64,000 bases of DNA from Tetramitus jugosus. Its lineage: Eukaryota > Heterolobosea > Eutetramitea > Acrasida > Vahlkampfiidae. The position numbers and the translations under genes were made by a program. Positions 60,758-64,000 of the stretch are shown piece by piece (positions within the stretch are counted from its first letter, which is position 1; every line of letters begins with the position of its first letter). The notes under the pieces are model-generated. The model saw only the letters and a program-made list of their open reading frames with translations. It searched no databases and was not told the DNA's origin. The stretch is from positions 62,001 through 126,000 of the forward strand of contig OW569376.1 of the NCBI GenBank assembly GCA_937625935.1, given 5' to 3'.

Positions 60758-63700
60758 ATGCTCACCAACGGACAGATCTTGTTGTCCCTTCTTTTTTGTA
60801 CCAATGGATTCGTATGGGCTTCGTTAGAAGCTTTTTACCTCGTCCAGAAGAATCTCTCTTTTAGTTCAAACTCCATCCACAACAACAGCAAAAAGAAGGG
60901 TTCTTATTCTTTGATTCAAAACAACGAACCAATCATTGGTTCTGTCGATGCTGATGATGAACAAGAGTTGATTGAGAGTAAGGAAATCAACAGAGAAACA
61001 AATGAAGTTTATGAGTTAGTTGCCCTCACTGCTTCTCCTAATCCTGAGGAGATAACAACCTCTCTTAACCAAAATCACGCTGTCCAAGAGAATAAGATTA
61101 AGACGAAACGAACCTTTGTTGAACAATTACTATTCATCACAAGAAGATTAACTGCTTTGGGTGCTTTGCTATTGGTGGTGTGGTTTGCTGAGAATAAGCC
61201 CATTTTTGATCATGCCATCAAGGAGTATCACAGATCCAACTTTGTCATTCTGATTGTTGCATTCTTTGTGCTGGGTTTGGTGACCATTGTCAAGATTAAG
61301 GATGGTGAGGAAGCAGAGAGGAAAGAAGAACTGGAATGCAACTTGTTGCTCAACAGAGATCAAACAGAAGAGTGGAAAGGATGGATGCAGTATATTTTCA
61401 TCATTTATCACTATACGAAAGCAGAGGAAGCCTATGATTTTGTTCGTGTTCTGGTGTCGTGTTATGTGTGGATGACTGGATTTGGAAACTTTTCATTCTT
61501 TTATATGAAAAAGGATTACTCGATTGCAAGAGTGTGGAGACTCATGTGGAGACTGAATTTCTCTGCTCTCTTTCTCTGTTTGACAGTCAATAATTCGCCC
61601 ATGCTGTATTACATTGTTCCATTGCACACAGTCTACTTTTTAGTTGTTTATGCGACAATGGTTGTTCAGCACAAGTACAATAGAACCAAGTGGTTCCCTC
61701 GGTTGAAGATTTTCCTGTTGGCTCTCATCATTTTCGTCATATGGGATGTCCCCGGTGTTATGAAGAACATGTTGACTTTGTTTGGTTTGATACCTCTCAG
61801 CAGAGATGCACACGAGTTTTATTTTCGAACATATCTGGATCACTACTCTGCACTGTTTGGAATGGTTTTTGCACTCAACTTTCCAATGATGGTCAATTGG
61901 TTCCAGAAGACAGAACAGCAACCAGTACAAAAAGTATACAAGAGAGTGATTTTGGGTTCAGTTTTTACTCTATTTCTTGCATGGGCATGGTATATTATGC
62001 ATCTACCGAAAGACAAGTTGGTTTACAACTCTTTGCATCCATATTTTACTTGCATTCCCATCATTGCCTACATTCTAATCAGAAACTATAGCGCATTACT
62101 CAGGAATCGATACAGCGCAGCATTCCGTCACTTTGGAAAGATGACACTGGAGACATACTTGTTGCAACATCATCTGTTTTTGGCAGCGAATGCCAAGAAG
62201 TTGTTCGTTCTAATACCTGGACATCCAGTATTGAATATGTTAGTGGTATCGGTATTGTTTATCTTTTGCTCCAAGTTGTTATTCAACTTAACCATGGACT
62301 TGAGGGATGCATTTGCTTCGGAGGAGCACACTGATCAACAGATTTGGACAAGATTCAAGGTGATTGTCTTCGTCTTCTCTTCTCTGTATTTAGTTACAAA
62401 AATGTTATCACTGATTGACGTCACAATGAGTGCTCCTCTGATGGGATCATTGGTACTCACTTGTTCCATTGTGCTAGCTTTGGTACTACTCTTCATCTTT
62501 CTGATAGGGAAGAAACATGAGCATTGGATATCGTCTTACGACCGAATTTTCAACATTTCACTGATTTGTTTGGTGATTGTCTCATCGGCCTTCATTGCAC
62601 ACTCTCTCTTCAGATGTCTGTTCCAACTGGATGAAAAAGGAAGTAAGAAGGTCGGCTATGTTGGAGGGAGTATGCTCTGGGGAGTGTTTTCAGTTTGTTT
62701 CTCACTCGGATCAATACTATTGTTCGACAATTATTCTGGATTGTTGAACATGAGTTTGTGTTTGTGGTCCAGAGGTGTGAAACAAGTCAAGTTTAGAGAA
62801 GCGTATTCTAAATTTATTGCCAAAGACCCAACACAACACATCCAGGACTCTAATAGGGTGTTGAAAATGGTAAAGTTAGTTGTGGGTGTCTCATGTACTC
62901 TCGCATCATTGGTAATTTTTGGATATGCATTGCATAGTATGCAGCTTCAATCTATTGTCTCTGTTGAAAGATCATCCGAACCTGTTGCTCTTCCCTTGAC
63001 TGAGGACATTATCGCTGACAAGTGCTCATCACTTCCTCCTCGACCTCTCTCCCTCTATCACGCAAATATTGATTGGACAAGTGGAGTTGATTCTGGATCG
63101 AATGTTACATTGTGTATCAAAGGTGGTGCAACCTTCTTGGATAAGCTAAAGCCTTCTGAAACGGTAACAGTGTTGTATGGGAGGGCAAGATCTGACATTG
63201 CTGATATTGGTTTTCTCTTTACACCTTGTGGAACAGATTGTTTTTGTGCAGAATTTCAAGTGTTTGAAGCAGGTCAGTACATTCTTGATGTTGGAGTCGC
63301 TCAACAATCGAGTTCTGCAAAATTTTCACGATACATTAATGTGAATCAATCGAGTGTTGTTATCACAGGGAAACAATTCACAGTGGTTCAATCTGATTCA
63401 GAAATCATGAGAACAATGCACAAGAGACCTCTCTTTCCCAATATCCTTCAAGCTCCTTCTAATGAGACGTATGTGCTTGATGGACGTTATGTGAACCAAA
63501 AGTATGCGCTTGATTCATACGCTCAACAAGAGCAACTATCCGATTTGAATTCAGTGATGCAACAGACTACTTTCAGAAATTGGTCAAATGGATTCGTTGA
63601 TAGAAACCAAGTATTCATCCATAACAAATACTTACTGAGGATGTACTCCCTGAGCGAAGCAAGGAAATGTTTGGCGAAGCATTGGGATCACATCTTATGG

Positions 63701-64000
63701 TTCGGAGATTCCAACTCAAGACGACTCATGACTTTGTTACTCCATGGTGAAAAGAATCCTTGCAAGGACAGAAGTGCATCATGTTGGATTGTTGGGGGAC
63801 GTTACAAGGATATCTTTGGGTTTCATGTTGAAAGAAAGGTCTGGGTTGGTCTCAATGAACAGACCTCAGATCCAGAACCTGTCTTTAAATCATTCTATTC
63901 ACGAAAGGAAGAAGGAGCTTTGATTCGATTCATGTTCATCAATGGATTGAATTCTGTTGAGAATGGAAGTGATGCATTCACAACTCTCGATAGATGGAAA
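60758..64000 (+). CDS. CAS1-like multi-membrane O-acyltransferase, copy 2 (3' end outside window)
   Basis: The frame is open from the ATG at 60758 to the window end, 1081 codons, with no stop, so the C terminus is missing by perhaps 120 residues. It follows copy 1 (38787-42374, minus strand) along its whole length: MLTNGQILLSLLFCTNGFVW at the start, MTGFGNFSFFYMKKDYS, NNSPMLYYIVPLHTVYFLVV and WFGDSNSRR near residue 982. The two diverge most in the acidic loop (residues about 30-115), where copy 2 has an insertion, and again after about residue 740. Catalytic-looking residues seen in copy 1 are kept up to the window end. The leader shares CTCAAAGCAAAACA with copy 1. It is inverted relative to copy 1. 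Confidence 0.9.
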   Translation, partial: MLTNGQILLSLLFCTNGFVWASLEAFYLVQKNLSFSSNSIHNNSKKKGSYSLIQNNEPIIGSVDADDEQELIESKEINRETNEVYELVALTASPNPEEITTSLNQNHAVQENKIKTKRTFVEQLLFITRRLTALGALLLVVWFAENKPIFDHAIKEYHRSNFVILIVAFFVLGLVTIVKIKDGEEAERKEELECNLLLNRDQTEEWKGWMQYIFIIYHYTKAEEAYDFVRVLVSCYVWMTGFGNFSFFYMKKDYSIARVWRLMWRLNFSALFLCLTVNNSPMLYYIVPLHTVYFLVVYATMVVQHKYNRTKWFPRLKIFLLALIIFVIWDVPGVMKNMLTLFGLIPLSRDAHEFYFRTYLDHYSALFGMVFALNFPMMVNWFQKTEQQPVQKVYKRVILGSVFTLFLAWAWYIMHLPKDKLVYNSLHPYFTCIPIIAYILIRNYSALLRNRYSAAFRHFGKMTLETYLLQHHLFLAANAKKLFVLIPGHPVLNMLVVSVLFIFCSKLLFNLTMDLRDAFASEEHTDQQIWTRFKVIVFVFSSLYLVTKMLSLIDVTMSAPLMGSLVLTCSIVLALVLLFIFLIGKKHEHWISSYDRIFNISLICLVIVSSAFIAHSLFRCLFQLDEKGSKKVGYVGGSMLWGVFSVCFSLGSILLFDNYSGLLNMSLCLWSRGVKQVKFREAYSKFIAKDPTQHIQDSNRVLKMVKLVVGVSCTLASLVIFGYALHSMQLQSIVSVERSSEPVALPLTEDIIADKCSSLPPRPLSLYHANIDWTSGVDSGSNVTLCIKGGATFLDKLKPSETVTVLYGRARSDIADIGFLFTPCGTDCFCAEFQVFEAGQYILDVGVAQQSSSAKFSRYINVNQSSVVITGKQFTVVQSDSEIMRTMHKRPLFPNILQAPSNETYVLDGRYVNQKYALDSYAQQEQLSDLNSVMQQTTFRNWSNGFVDRNQVFIHNKYLLRMYSLSEARKCLAKHWDHILWFGDSNSRRLMTLLLHGEKNPCKDRSASCWIVGGRYKDIFGFHVERKVWVGLNEQTSDPEPVFKSFYSRKEEGALIRFMFINGLNSVENGSDAFTTLDRWK

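Overview
The window looks like nuclear DNA of a free-living protist, most likely a heterolobosean amoeboflagellate such as Naegleria. This is inference, not a database match. The sequence is AT-rich and gene-dense, uses the standard code, and has mostly intronless genes packed head to tail on both strands. It contains cytoplasmic dynein, Ras, MAP kinases, U5 snRNP and ribosome-biogenesis proteins, and nucleus-encoded mitochondrial proteins. I could place ten introns (57-193 nt) with confident joins. All begin GTA and six begin GTATGT.

Layout. 1-5 kb: the 3' end of a cytoplasmic dynein heavy chain gene converges on a type I membrane protein. 5-8.6 kb: a BAR-SH3-SH3 protein, a small EF-hand protein and a SANT-domain nuclear protein. 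8.8-18.2 kb: a membrane-anchored purple-acid-phosphatase-like protein, an RNF5/RNF185-type RING ligase, a GT31 glycosyltransferase, a DUF3533/SNG1-type membrane protein and the U5 snRNP GYF protein CD2BP2. 18.4-25.5 kb: a large receptor-type adenylyl cyclase with three tandem ligand-binding domains, the mitochondrial rRNA methyltransferase METTL15 and a Ras GTPase. 25.6-33 kb: a coiled-coil protein, a kelch protein, RPF2, a two-CBS protein and an ERK-type MAP kinase in four exons. 33-38.5 kb: an androglobin-like protein without its globin, and an unknown basic/acidic protein. 38.8-48 kb: a multi-membrane CAS1-like O-acyltransferase, a degenerate DEAD-box protein, mitochondrial ribosomal protein bL9 and a class III CoA-transferase. 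48.8-59.2 kb: a second MAP kinase with a TNY activation loop, an ALG12 mannosyltransferase fused to a p23/CS domain, phosphatidylserine decarboxylase, a PH-C2-coiled-coil protein and a fucosyltransferase-like protein. 60.7-64 kb: a second, inverted copy of the CAS1-like gene, cut by the window end.

Several genes fall into common themes. Glycan and secretory-pathway work: ALG12, GT31, the fucosyltransferase-like protein, two CAS1-like acyltransferases and the RING ligase. Signalling: receptor cyclase, Ras and two MAP kinases. Mitochondrion: bL9m, METTL15, PSD and the CoA-transferase. Ribosome and spliceosome assembly: RPF2, CD2BP2 and perhaps the degenerate helicase. Nothing suggests operons. 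I saw no tRNA, rRNA, CRISPR array or transposase.

The most unusual items are the ALG12-CS fusion ending in a dilysine motif, the globin-less androglobin, the triple-sensor adenylyl cyclase, the inverted CAS1 paralogue pair and a 24-bp-arm hairpin upstream of the second copy.
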